Origin: Enterococcus sp. HY326
GTDB taxonomy: Bacteria; Bacillota; Bacilli; Lactobacillales; Enterococcaceae
Assembly (NCBI RefSeq): GCF_026157065.1
Contig: NZ_JANLGQ010000003.1
Location: 62,001 to 126,000 of the forward strand
Direction of reading: 5' to 3'
DNA length: 64,000 nucleotides
The position numbers and the translations under genes were made by a program. Shown in pieces: positions 42,829 to 51,645 of the stretch. The notes under the pieces are model-generated. The model worked only from the letters and a program-made list of their open reading frames with translations, searched no databases and was not told where the DNA came from. The stretch's first letter is position 1. The number at the start of each line of letters is the position of its first letter.

Positions 42829-44496
42829 ATGACAGTCAAACATAAATGGTGGCAAGAAGCAATTGGCTATCAAATTTATCCCAAAAGTTTTCAAGATAGT
42901 AATCATGATGGAATTGGGGATATTCAAGGGATTATTCAACATTTAGATCAGTTGAAAGATTTAGGCATCACAGTGATTTGGATTAGTCCAATTAATTTAT
43001 CGCCGATGGTGGACCATGGTTACGATATTTCTGATTATCTGCAAATTGATCCTTCGTTTGGAACTAATGGGGATTTTGAGGAACTAATTGCCGCCGCCAA
43101 TGATCGAGGGATTAAAGTCTTATTGGACTTGGTGATTAATCATACTTCTTCTGAACATGAATGGTTCAAAAAAGCAATGGAGGATTTAAATAGTGAGTAT
43201 GCGGATTATTATGTGATTAAAGAAGGTAAAGGCGATTTACCACCAAACAATTGGCGCTCGATTTTCGGCGGCAGTGCGTGGGAAAAAATTGCAGGCACGA
43301 ATAAATACTATTTGCACTTATTTACAGTAGAGCAGCCAGATGTCAATTGGGAGAACCCTAAACTACGGCAGGAACTGTATAAGGTGATTGAATTTTGGTT
43401 GGACAAAGGTGTAGCCGGCTTTCGGATTGATGCCATTTCCCACATTAAGAAGATTTATGATCAAGAGGATAGTCCCGCTGATGGACCTGACGGCTTAGCA
43501 ACCAATTGGGAATTATATCGAGACGCAGAAGGCATCGGTGAATTTCTCGGAGAAATGCGCGATATGACTTTTAAAGGCAAGGACATTTTAACGATTGCTG
43601 AGATGGATGTTGAGGATCCTCAAAAATGGGAGGAATACTTCGGTGATGATGGCTACTTCACCTCGATTTTTGACTTTTATCACACACCCTTTACAGTGCA
43701 AGACAAAAAATATCGAGATGATCCAGTAGCTTTTATTGAAATGTTGAAAAAATTAGTTTTTAAAAAACAGCAATTAGCTAACGGGCGTGTGTTTTTCACA
43801 AATTTCATTGAGAATCATGATTTGCCGAGAGCCTTGAATCGTTTCATTCCTCAAAAAGAGATTAACTTTCATTCGGCCTCAGCACTGGCATTGTTTTATT
43901 TCTTTTTGCGGGGAATTCCCGTGATTTATCAAGGCCAAGAAATTGGTATGGTGGATTATCCAAAAGCGTCGATTGAAGAGTATGTAGACTTGGCCACCCA
44001 CAATAACTATCAAGACTATCTTTTGCGCAATTATACCGAAGTTGAGGCTCTGCAACAGATTAATATTGAAAATAGAGAGAATAGTCGGACACCTATGCAA
44101 TGGGATAATACAGCTTATGCAGGTTTTAGCGATGTAACACCTTGGTTTGCAGTCAATCCTAATTATCCTCAATTGAATTATCAAGTAGAAGAAGAAAATC
44201 CAGCCTCCTTGCTGAATTTCTATAAAAAAATGACAACTTTGCGAAAAAGAGCTGCTCTGCAACCGATTTGGATTGATGGTGATAGTTTGCCAATCTTAGA
44301 AGATTATGCTGGATGCATCGCATATCAGCGGGTACTAGTTAATCAAAAATTAACCGTCGTAATTAATTTTACTAATAAAAAAATGACGCTGCCTTTGGAG
44401 AAATCGGAAGTGCTGCTAACTAATTATGACCAGGTTGCTTGGAGGAAAAAACAAGTGGAATTGCAACCGTATCAAGGACTTATCTTAAAGGATTAG
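42829..44496 (+). CDS. GH13 alpha-glucosidase (GH13_31-like), first copy
   Basis: 555 residues hydrolysing short alpha-glucosides in the cytoplasm. The catalytic triad is visible: nucleophile D201 in GFRIDAISH, acid/base E258 in LTIAEMD, and D331 in IENHDLPR. The residue after the nucleophile is alanine. In this family valine there favours alpha-1,6 links, while alanine or threonine goes with alpha-1,4 or broad activity, so it may not be a pure oligo-1,6-glucosidase. No signal peptide. It starts four bases after the permease gene. Confidence 0.88.
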   Translation: MTVKHKWWQEAIGYQIYPKSFQDSNHDGIGDIQGIIQHLDQLKDLGITVIWISPINLSPMVDHGYDISDYLQIDPSFGTNGDFEELIAAANDRGIKVLLDLVINHTSSEHEWFKKAMEDLNSEYADYYVIKEGKGDLPPNNWRSIFGGSAWEKIAGTNKYYLHLFTVEQPDVNWENPKLRQELYKVIEFWLDKGVAGFRIDAISHIKKIYDQEDSPADGPDGLATNWELYRDAEGIGEFLGEMRDMTFKGKDILTIAEMDVEDPQKWEEYFGDDGYFTSIFDFYHTPFTVQDKKYRDDPVAFIEMLKKLVFKKQQLANGRVFFTNFIENHDLPRALNRFIPQKEINFHSASALALFYFFLRGIPVIYQGQEIGMVDYPKASIEEYVDLATHNNYQDYLLRNYTEVEALQQINIENRENSRTPMQWDNTAYAGFSDVTPWFAVNPNYPQLNYQVEEENPASLLNFYKKMTTLRKRAALQPIWIDGDSLPILEDYAGCIAYQRVLVNQKLTVVINFTNKKMTLPLEKSEVLLTNYDQVAWRKKQVELQPYQGLILKD

Positions 44497-44508
44497 GGAG
44501 CGTAAAGG

Positions 44509-46194
44509 ATGAAAAAAAATTGGTGGAAAGAGGCGGTTGTCTATCAGATTTACCCCAAAAGTTTTCAAGACAGCAATGGTGATGGGATTGGCGATATTCC
44601 AGGGATTATCACTCGTTTAGATTATCTCAAGGAACTGGGGATTAATGTTATTTGGCTATGTCCCGTATACAAGTCACCAATGGATGATGGGGGGTACGAT
44701 ATCGCCGACTATTATCAAGTTGATGAGATGTTTGGCAGTAATCAGGATTTGGAAGAACTATTAACCAAAGCCAACCAACTAGGAATGAAAGTTTTGATGG
44801 ATTTGGTAGTCAATCATACATCAGATGAACATGCTTGGTTTCAAGAAGCAATTAAAGATCCTACCAGTCCATACAGGGATTACTATGTCTTCCGCGAAGG
44901 CCGTGGAGGTCAAGCACCTAATAACTGGCGCTCTTATTTTGGTGATTCCGCTTGGGATTTGGTACCGGGAGAGGATAATTTATTTTACCTCCACGCTTTT
45001 ACAAAAAAGCAACCGGATCTAAATTGGGAAAATGACAATTTGCGACAGGATATTTACGATATGATTAACTACTGGTTAGATAAAGGCTTAGCTGGTTTTC
45101 GGATTGATGCAATTTTAAATATTAAAAAGCGAATTGAGCTAGGGGACTTTCCCGCAGATGGTGAGGACGGACTGACCTTTATTGGCCCGTGGATTTTGAA
45201 TCAGCCGGGAATTGAAATTTGGCTAAAAGAAATGAAGGAAAAAACTTTTATCCCCCATGACAGCATGACGGTTGCCGAAGCGAATGTGCCTCATGAGCGT
45301 TTAGGTGAATATATTGGTGAAGATGGTTTTTATTCGATGGTTTTTGATTTTAGTTATACAGATATCGACGTGCCGACAACCGGGGAATGGTTTAAACCGA
45401 GTGGCTGGACTTGGCCACTATTTGCAGAAAAAGTTTTCGAGAGTCAAGTGGAGACACAAAAACAGGGATGGGGAGCGACTTATCTAGAAAATCATGATCA
45501 ACCACGTTCTCTTAATAAATATTTACCAGCAGCCGATATCAATAATGAAAGTAAAAAAATGTTGGCTACATTATGGATGATGCTTCGGGGAACCCCATTT
45601 ATTTATCAGGGGGAGGAACTAGGGATGACGAATAATGCTGGGATGACAGCTATTAGCGATTTTGATGATATCGCCACCCATGACCAATTTCATCGGGCTA
45701 AATTGTCTGGTATGACACAAACTGCAGCATTTGAAGCTGTCAGTCAGCGCAGTCGCGATAATTCCCGCACGCCAATGCAGTGGGAGAATTCAAAAAATGC
45801 TGGTTTTTCAACTGCTGATCAAACATGGTTAAAGGTGAATCCCAATTATCCTGAAATCAATGCTGCATCTGAAATTTCTGATGAAGATTCGGTCTTTCGT
45901 TATTACCAACAACTAATTGCGCTGCGGAAAAACAGTATTTATCGTGATGTTGTCATCTACGGAGAATTTCAACCAGTTTTGACTGACAATAGCCAAACGA
46001 TTGTTTATCTACGAAGACTTGTTGAAAAGGAAATTCTAATAGCTGTTAATGTGACTAACGAAGTCCAAGAAATAGTAATACCAGAGGGTTTCAATCATTT
46101 TATATTAGGGAATTATGGGAGGGAAAATTTTTCAGCAGGACAATTGATGCTGAAGCCATACGAGAGTCTCATCATTGCCAATTTTGGAGGATAA
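44509..46194 (+). CDS. GH13 alpha-glucosidase (GH13_31-like), second copy
   Basis: 561-residue paralogue of the preceding enzyme, with D200 (GFRIDAILN), E257 (MTVAEANV) and D330 (LENHDQPR) as catalytic residues. Again alanine follows the nucleophile. An insert of about 15 residues after DFSYTDIDV is peculiar to this copy. Two adjacent paralogues suggest division of linkage or chain-length specificity. Followed after four bases by gtfA. Confidence 0.88.
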   Translation: MKKNWWKEAVVYQIYPKSFQDSNGDGIGDIPGIITRLDYLKELGINVIWLCPVYKSPMDDGGYDIADYYQVDEMFGSNQDLEELLTKANQLGMKVLMDLVVNHTSDEHAWFQEAIKDPTSPYRDYYVFREGRGGQAPNNWRSYFGDSAWDLVPGEDNLFYLHAFTKKQPDLNWENDNLRQDIYDMINYWLDKGLAGFRIDAILNIKKRIELGDFPADGEDGLTFIGPWILNQPGIEIWLKEMKEKTFIPHDSMTVAEANVPHERLGEYIGEDGFYSMVFDFSYTDIDVPTTGEWFKPSGWTWPLFAEKVFESQVETQKQGWGATYLENHDQPRSLNKYLPAADINNESKKMLATLWMMLRGTPFIYQGEELGMTNNAGMTAISDFDDIATHDQFHRAKLSGMTQTAAFEAVSQRSRDNSRTPMQWENSKNAGFSTADQTWLKVNPNYPEINAASEISDEDSVFRYYQQLIALRKNSIYRDVVIYGEFQPVLTDNSQTIVYLRRLVEKEILIAVNVTNEVQEIVIPEGFNHFILGNYGRENFSAGQLMLKPYESLIIANFGG

Positions 46195-46198
46195 AAAA

Positions 46199-47644
46199 AT
46201 GAAGCTAACCAATCAAGTCATGCTAATCACCTATGCTGACAGCTTAGGCAAAAATCTGAAAGAACTAAAGCAAGTGCTGGATAATTATTTAACGGATGTG
46301 ATTGGCGGGGTTCATCTGCTGCCCTTCTTTCCTTCGACGGGCGACCTCGGTTTTGCCCCGATTGACTATCGGGAGGTGGACAGTGCTTTTGGCGATTGGC
46401 CGGAGATTGAAGCGTTGGGGGAAAAATATTACCTGATGTTTGATTTTATGATCAATCATATTTCCCGCCAATCGACTTATTTTAAAGACTTTAAAGAAAA
46501 GCACGAAGACTCCGCTTATAAAGAAATGTTCATCCGGATTCACGAGTTCTTTCCTGAAAATCGACCGACACAAGCCGACATTGACTTAATTTATAAACGC
46601 AAAGACAAGGCGCCTTTTCAAGAGGTGACCTTTGCTGATGGTCAGCAGGAATTAGTTTGGAATACCTTTGGAGAAGAACAGATTGATTTGGATGTCACGA
46701 AGGCCGTTACTAAACAATTTATTCAAGAAACGATTGCCGATATGGCGGCTCATGGTTGTTCGCTGATTCGCCTCGATGCCTTTGCCTATGCCATCAAAAA
46801 ATTGGACACCAATGATTTTTTTGTTGAACCGGAAATTTGGGAATTATTGGACGAGGTTAGAGCGGAGGCAGCCACACATCAAGTGGCGTTATTGCCGGAA
46901 ATTCACGAGCACTATTCAATCCAAATGAAAATTGCCGATCACGACTATTATATCTATGATTTTGCTTTGCCGATGCTGACTTTATATAGCCTGTATAGCG
47001 GTCAGACAGCGCCTTTGGCAAACTGGTTGAAGAGGAGCCCGATGAAACAATTTACGACACTGGATACCCATGATGGCATCGGCGTTGTAGATGCCCGGGA
47101 TTTATTATCCCCGGAGGAGCTGAGCTATACTTCTGAGGAATTGTATAAAGTTGGTGCCAATGTTAAAAAGATTTATTCCTCTGAGAGCTACAATAATTTA
47201 GATATTTATCAAATCAACAGCAGCTATTATAGTGCATTAGGCGACGATGACCGCAGCTATCTGCTGGCACGGGCGCTGCAATGTTTTGCTCCAGGTATTC
47301 CGCAGGTTTATTATGTCGGATTACTGGCTGGAAAAAATGATATTGAGCTATTAGAGGCCACCAAAGAAGGCCGCAACATCAATCGCCATTACTATGACTT
47401 AGCTGAAATTGCAGAAGAAGTCCAGCGGCCGGTTGTTCAACAGCTTTTTGAATTATTGAAATTCCGCAATCGCAGTGCTGCCTTTGATTTAGCTGGCAGC
47501 ATCACCGTGGAGACACCAAGTGCAACGGAAATTGTCATTACCCGTAAAAATCAAACGGGTGAGGTAACGGCAACACTGACGGCTGATTGCCAAACAAAAA
47601 ACTTCAGTATTCATGAAAATGGTAAGTTGGTTTTTGAACAGTAA
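46199..47644 (+). CDS. gtfA: Sucrose phosphorylase
   Basis: Cleaves sucrose with phosphate to glucose-1-phosphate and fructose. The 481-residue protein is strongly similar to S. mutans GtfA along its length ([37 protein letters not shown]). Catalytic residues are D193 (IRLDAFAYA), E234 (PEIHEHY) and D292 ([10 protein letters not shown]). The ATG follows GGAGG with eight-base spacing; an earlier in-frame start lies inside the upstream gene. Here it belongs to the alpha-glucoside operon rather than to msm, which lies convergently downstream. Confidence 0.93.
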   Translation: MKLTNQVMLITYADSLGKNLKELKQVLDNYLTDVIGGVHLLPFFPSTGDLGFAPIDYREVDSAFGDWPEIEALGEKYYLMFDFMINHISRQSTYFKDFKEKHEDSAYKEMFIRIHEFFPENRPTQADIDLIYKRKDKAPFQEVTFADGQQELVWNTFGEEQIDLDVTKAVTKQFIQETIADMAAHGCSLIRLDAFAYAIKKLDTNDFFVEPEIWELLDEVRAEAATHQVALLPEIHEHYSIQMKIADHDYYIYDFALPMLTLYSLYSGQTAPLANWLKRSPMKQFTTLDTHDGIGVVDARDLLSPEELSYTSEELYKVGANVKKIYSSESYNNLDIYQINSSYYSALGDDDRSYLLARALQCFAPGIPQVYYVGLLAGKNDIELLEATKEGRNINRHYYDLAEIAEEVQRPVVQQLFELLKFRNRSAAFDLAGSITVETPSATEIVITRKNQTGEVTATLTADCQTKNFSIHENGKLVFEQ

Positions 47645-47653
47645 ATAAAATTT

Positions 47654-47692
47654 GTCCCTACAACGGAAATTAAACCGTTGTAGGGACTTTTT
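47654..47692 (+). terminator. Strong intrinsic terminator of the alpha-glucoside operon
   Basis: GTCCCTACAACGG and CCGTTGTAGGGAC are perfectly complementary with an eight-base loop and a T run. The 225 bases after it hold only two small perfect hairpins (near 47789-47807 and 47861-47882) and no gene. Confidence 0.93.
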
Positions 47693-47915
47693 GTGGTTTT
47701 AAGTTGCTGATGAAAGTTAAGAGCGTGTAGGCTGGCCTAACATTTTTAAGCGAATCATGGGTAAGTTAACTTAATAATTCTGTGGATAACAGAATGAACT
47801 ATTTTAAACCCACTAGAAATCACTGCAATAATGTTTCGCCACAATCCAAATACCCACCAGGACTAATTAAAAATTTAGTCCCGTCTATATCGACAGCCTG
47901 AATAATTCTCAAAAC

Positions 47916-47953
47916 AAAAAATCCCCGCTGCAATCATTTGAGGGAGGATTTTT
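47916..47953 (-). terminator. Intrinsic terminator of the msm operon
   Basis: On the minus strand AAATCCTCCC pairs with GCGGGGATTT (with a G-T pair and a mismatch) and is followed by Ts, just after msmG. Confidence 0.75.
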
Positions 47954-47963
47954 CACGTTTCTT

Positions 47964-48794
47964 TTATTTCACAGCACCATTGCTCATACCGGCAATGATA
48001 TTTCTTTGGAAGACTAGATAGACTAAAGTGATGGTGATGATCCCCACCGTGTAAGAAGCAAAGCTTGGACCGTAGTCGTTGAAATATTGTCCCGTGTAGT
48101 TGTATTGGAACAACGGTAAGGTCCACATGTTAGAATCCCGATTTAAAATCAACAACGGCAACATGAAATCATTCCAGAACCACAGGGCATTGATGATGAC
48201 GGTGGTTGCATGCATTGGCTTTAACATTGGAAAAACGATTTTGAAATAGGTGGTAAAATGACTAGCGCCGTCAATTTCAGCCGCTTCATCCAAGCTGACT
48301 GGCACGTTTAATTTGATAAAGCCAACGTATAGGAATAGCGTTTGTGGGACAGCATACGTGATATAAAGCAAGATTAGACCCCACATATTTGCTAAACCAA
48401 TCCGGCTCATCATAACGGTAATTGGAATCATAATGACTTGAAAGGGCACGAAAATTCCTAGAATTAAAAAGAGATACATTAATCCATAAGCTTTGCCGCT
48501 GGACATTTTGCGGGCCAGAGAATAGGCAGCCATCGGGATGATTGCCGTTACTAAGAGGACGGCAATGACCGTGATCACTGCGGAGTTCCAGAAGTAATGG
48601 CCGATGCCGTCTTCTAGTAGTCGCTTAAAGTTATCCAGCGTGCCGGGATTAGGCAGGCTGAAGAAATTATTCATAATATCTGGGGTCGTTTTGAAGGAGC
48701 TGAACAAGGTTGCTAGCAACGGCACTAAAATCATAAAGCCGCCTAACAGCAAGAGCAAGTATTTTGGAATATTTTTTTCTTTCGATGTTTTCAT
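47964..48794 (-). CDS. msmG: Multiple-sugar ABC importer permease MsmG
   Basis: 276-residue MalG-type permease with the docking loop DEAAEIDGASH and the C terminus AGMSNGAVK. Named from locus similarity to the S. mutans msm system (msmR, aga, msmE, msmF, msmG). Its ribosome site GGAGG sits at the edge of a tandem repeat array that separates it from msmF by 690 bases, which is unusual for a permease pair. Confidence 0.88.
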   Translation of the reverse strand: MKTSKEKNIPKYLLLLLGGFMILVPLLATLFSSFKTTPDIMNNFFSLPNPGTLDNFKRLLEDGIGHYFWNSAVITVIAVLLVTAIIPMAAYSLARKMSSGKAYGLMYLFLILGIFVPFQVIMIPITVMMSRIGLANMWGLILLYITYAVPQTLFLYVGFIKLNVPVSLDEAAEIDGASHFTTYFKIVFPMLKPMHATTVIINALWFWNDFMLPLLILNRDSNMWTLPLFQYNYTGQYFNDYGPSFASYTVGIITITLVYLVFQRNIIAGMSNGAVK

Positions 48795-48803
48795 TAGGAA
48801 CCT

Positions 48804-49453
48804 CCTACTTCGTTTTAAAGGAATAATTTTCTTTCAGAAAATTAGATTCTCATCCGTATGTCATTCCGCTAAACAGGTTTTTTCAAGTTTTCTTTTAGCA
48901 AAGAGATTTTGTTTAGCCGAGGGTGACTGTGAAAAGCGGAACTGAAATCCTACTTCGTGTTAAGGGAATAATTTTCTTGCAGAAAATTAGTTTGATTCTC
49001 ATCCGTATATCATTCCGCTAAACAGGTTTTTTCAAGTTTTCTTTTAGCAAAGAGATTTTGTTTTACTAGCGGAGAGTAACTGCGAAAAGCGGAACTGAAA
49101 TCCTACTTCGTGTTAAGGGAATAATTTTCTTGCAGAAAATTAGTTTGATTCTCATCCGTATATCATTCCGCTAAACAGTTTTGGTCAAGTTATTTTTAGC
49201 TAAGTGATTGTTTTACTAGCGAAGAGTAACTGCGAAAAGCGGAACTGAAATCCTACTTCGTGTTAAGGGAATAATTTTCTTGCAGAAAATTAGTTTGATT
49301 CTCATCCGTATATCATTCCGCTAAACAGTTTTGGTCAAGTTATCTTTAGCTAAGTGATTGTTTTACTAGCGAAGAGTAACTGCGAAAAGCGGAACTGAAA
49401 TCCTACTTCGTATTAAAGGAATAATTTTCTTTCAGAAAATTAGTTTGATTCTC
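48804..49453. repeat. Tandem array of about 150-bp units between msmF and msmG
   Basis: Four full units begin at 48804, 48949, 49102 and 49252 (145, 153, 150 and 150 bases) and a partial fifth begins at 49402 (about 52 bases). Each starts CCTACTTCG and contains the perfect hairpin AATTTTCT-TGC-AGAAAATT (a mismatch in units 1 and 5) and ends near GCGGAACTGAAAT. Units 3 and 4 are nearly identical. The array lies inside the msm operon with no gene of normal size. On the msm sense strand, three units could encode a 29-residue peptide (MRIKLIFCKKIIPL at its start) and carry promoter-like TTGACC/TTGAAA and TGATAT boxes. Confidence 0.93.
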
Positions 49454-49484
49454 GTTCATCCGTTTATTTGTAACGGATAAGCTC

Positions 49485-50360
49485 TTACTCGATTTCAAAT
49501 TTCTTCGACATTTTTAATTGCGCCATTGAAACGAGCCCGATGAGGATAAATAGGACTAGGGCGATGGCATTGGCATAACCAAATTGGTTATTTTTAAAGG
49601 CGTAGTTGTAGACTAAAAGACCTAAAGAGGTTGTGGCGTCGTTTGGTCCGCCGCCGGTTAAAGCAAAGATTTGGTCAAAGGCAGTCAGTCCGCCCTTTAA
49701 AGCCATAATGAAGACCATCGAAATACTTGGTAATAAATAGGTCAGTTCAATATTCCAAAAAATTTGTTTATCATTAGCCCCGTCAATTCGGCCAGCTTCA
49801 ATGATTTCCTGGGGAATACTTTGAAAACCTGCAAGAAAGATGATGACGGGCATGGCAATTCCCTGCCAAAGTAAAACGAAGATAACTGCAAAGATAGCGC
49901 CCCAAGTGGTTCCTAAGAGGCCAGTTTGTAGAAATTCAATGCCAAGTGCGTTGCCGATTGTCGGCAAGCCATAGTTGAAAATTTGGCGGAAAACTAGCGA
50001 AACCACTACGCCAGATAGAACAGCGGGGAAAAAGAACCAAGCCCGAAAGAAGGTTTTTCCGCGGATGTTGGAGTTCAAGGCCCGGGCGATTAAAATCCCA
50101 AAGCCGATTTGGCCGGCAATCATGCAAACGGTGACAATTAAAGTGAAACCAATTGATTTAATGAACTTTGGATCTGAGAAGAGGATTTTATAATTATTCA
50201 ACCCAACAAAATCAAAATTATAGGTTAAGCCGGTCCAGTTGGTAAGACTGTAAAAGGCTCCTTGCACCATTGGAAAGTAGAAGAAGACGATTTGCAGAAT
50301 AATTGGAATTGCAACAAAGATGACGGCCCAATAACGGTTTAAAAACTCTTTTATTTTCAT
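49485..50360 (-). CDS. msmF: Multiple-sugar ABC importer permease MsmF
   Basis: 291-residue MalF/UgpA-type permease with the loop EAGRIDGANDK near residue 190, six helices and a short N terminus. It follows msmE by eight bases. The stop is followed by a hairpin (ATCCGTT/AACGGAT, 49459-49479) without a T run and then the repeat array. Confidence 0.9.
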   Translation of the reverse strand: MKIKEFLNRYWAVIFVAIPIILQIVFFYFPMVQGAFYSLTNWTGLTYNFDFVGLNNYKILFSDPKFIKSIGFTLIVTVCMIAGQIGFGILIARALNSNIRGKTFFRAWFFFPAVLSGVVVSLVFRQIFNYGLPTIGNALGIEFLQTGLLGTTWGAIFAVIFVLLWQGIAMPVIIFLAGFQSIPQEIIEAGRIDGANDKQIFWNIELTYLLPSISMVFIMALKGGLTAFDQIFALTGGGPNDATTSLGLLVYNYAFKNNQFGYANAIALVLFILIGLVSMAQLKMSKKFEIE

Positions 50361-50368
50361 GAAACTCC

Positions 50369-51640
50369 CTACCTTCCATCTGCTTTCATCGGATTAAAGA
50401 AAGCGTTCAGTGCATCCACCATCATCTGCTGGTTGCCGTTGTGTAAATAATTTGTCGTCAAGGTGTAAAAATCATTTTCGCTGTTCCAGTCTTTGGCTAA
50501 CCAAACCAAGTGGCGGTCAGTAAAGGCTAACTCAGTCAGGCCGCTTAATGGCGAGTCTTCGTCATTTTCCACTACGCCCTCAACGGCGACAGGTGAACCA
50601 TCGACATCATAGTATTTTTGCATCGCTTCAGGAGTGGTCATATATTCAACAAAACGCTGAGCTTCTTCTTTATGCTCAGAAGTTGCGGAAATCGACATCG
50701 CCAAATCACCGGCGCCAATCGTCAAACTTTCGCCAGCTTCATCAGCCGGAAACGGGAAGGTAGCCACTTCAAAATCAGGATCTTGCGAATTAATCATCGG
50801 CATCGCCCAAGAACCATTTGGCATAATCAAAGCATCGCCCTTGGTGAAGGTCACGACGGTGTCATTGTAGCCGGCTCCCTGCCAATTATTTTGCAGAGCA
50901 CCGGCTTCTCTTAATAAATCTAGACGATTGAAATCTCCCTGCATGTCTGGCTCATCGACACTGATGCCGTTGACTTCAGAAAAACGCCAAACATCATTGG
51001 CTTCTTCTTCACCGCCGGCCACTGTCGCTAGGGCCAGCTGATGATAACCATTTAAGGTCCAACCTTCAGACCCAGCTATTGCAAAGGGAACTTGGCCTTG
51101 AGCTTCAATATCAGCTACTAAATCTTGAAATTCCGCCCAAGTTTCAGGAGCTTCTAAGCCCATTTCATCAAAGGCAGTTTTATTGTAGTAAAAGCCATAA
51201 ACATTAGCAGATAAAGGTACATTGTAGACTTCCCCATCTACAGCGAAACGTTGGGCATATTCATTTTTAATATTTTCCAAGTAAGGCTCATCCGTTAAAT
51301 CTTCGAGATAGCCGGCTTTTGCCCATTCCTGCAATTCAATACTTTGCGGGTAGAGATTGATGACATCCGGCACGTCACCGGCCAACATGCGGGTTTTAAT
51401 TACTTCGCCGGCATTGGGAACATCAATCACCTCAACGTGAATGTCAGGATTTTCGGCTTCAAAATCTTTAGCGATTTCTTGGATAGTTTGCGACATTTCT
51501 TTTTTCTGGTTAAAATATTCAATCGTCACTCGGCCGTCGCTGCTCATTTCCGAACTGCCGCAGGCGCTAAGGCCGACCACTGTTAAAGCTAAACCAGTGG
51601 TCAGAAGCCATTTATTTTTAGATAACTGCATTTTTTTCAC
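50369..51640 (-). CDS. msmE: Multiple-sugar ABC importer binding lipoprotein MsmE
   Basis: 423-residue solute-binding protein with a lipoprotein signal ending GLSACG. Typical family-1 start (VTIEYFNQKKEMSQTIQEIA). In S. mutans MsmE binds raffinose, melibiose and isomaltosaccharides. The alpha-galactosidase gene immediately upstream agrees with such ligands. It lies between aga and msmF in the same transcript. Confidence 0.9.
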   Translation of the reverse strand: MKKMQLSKNKWLLTTGLALTVVGLSACGSSEMSSDGRVTIEYFNQKKEMSQTIQEIAKDFEAENPDIHVEVIDVPNAGEVIKTRMLAGDVPDVINLYPQSIELQEWAKAGYLEDLTDEPYLENIKNEYAQRFAVDGEVYNVPLSANVYGFYYNKTAFDEMGLEAPETWAEFQDLVADIEAQGQVPFAIAGSEGWTLNGYHQLALATVAGGEEEANDVWRFSEVNGISVDEPDMQGDFNRLDLLREAGALQNNWQGAGYNDTVVTFTKGDALIMPNGSWAMPMINSQDPDFEVATFPFPADEAGESLTIGAGDLAMSISATSEHKEEAQRFVEYMTTPEAMQKYYDVDGSPVAVEGVVENDEDSPLSGLTELAFTDRHLVWLAKDWNSENDFYTLTTNYLHNGNQQMMVDALNAFFNPMKADGR

Positions 51641-51645
51641 TCCTA

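Noticed and set aside
47693-47915. Small gene between gtfA and msmG
   Set aside because: Only short frames and two small hairpins were seen; no coding signature.
48804-49453. CRISPR array
   Set aside because: Units of about 150 bases follow each other directly with no short repeat/unique spacer pattern and no cas genes.
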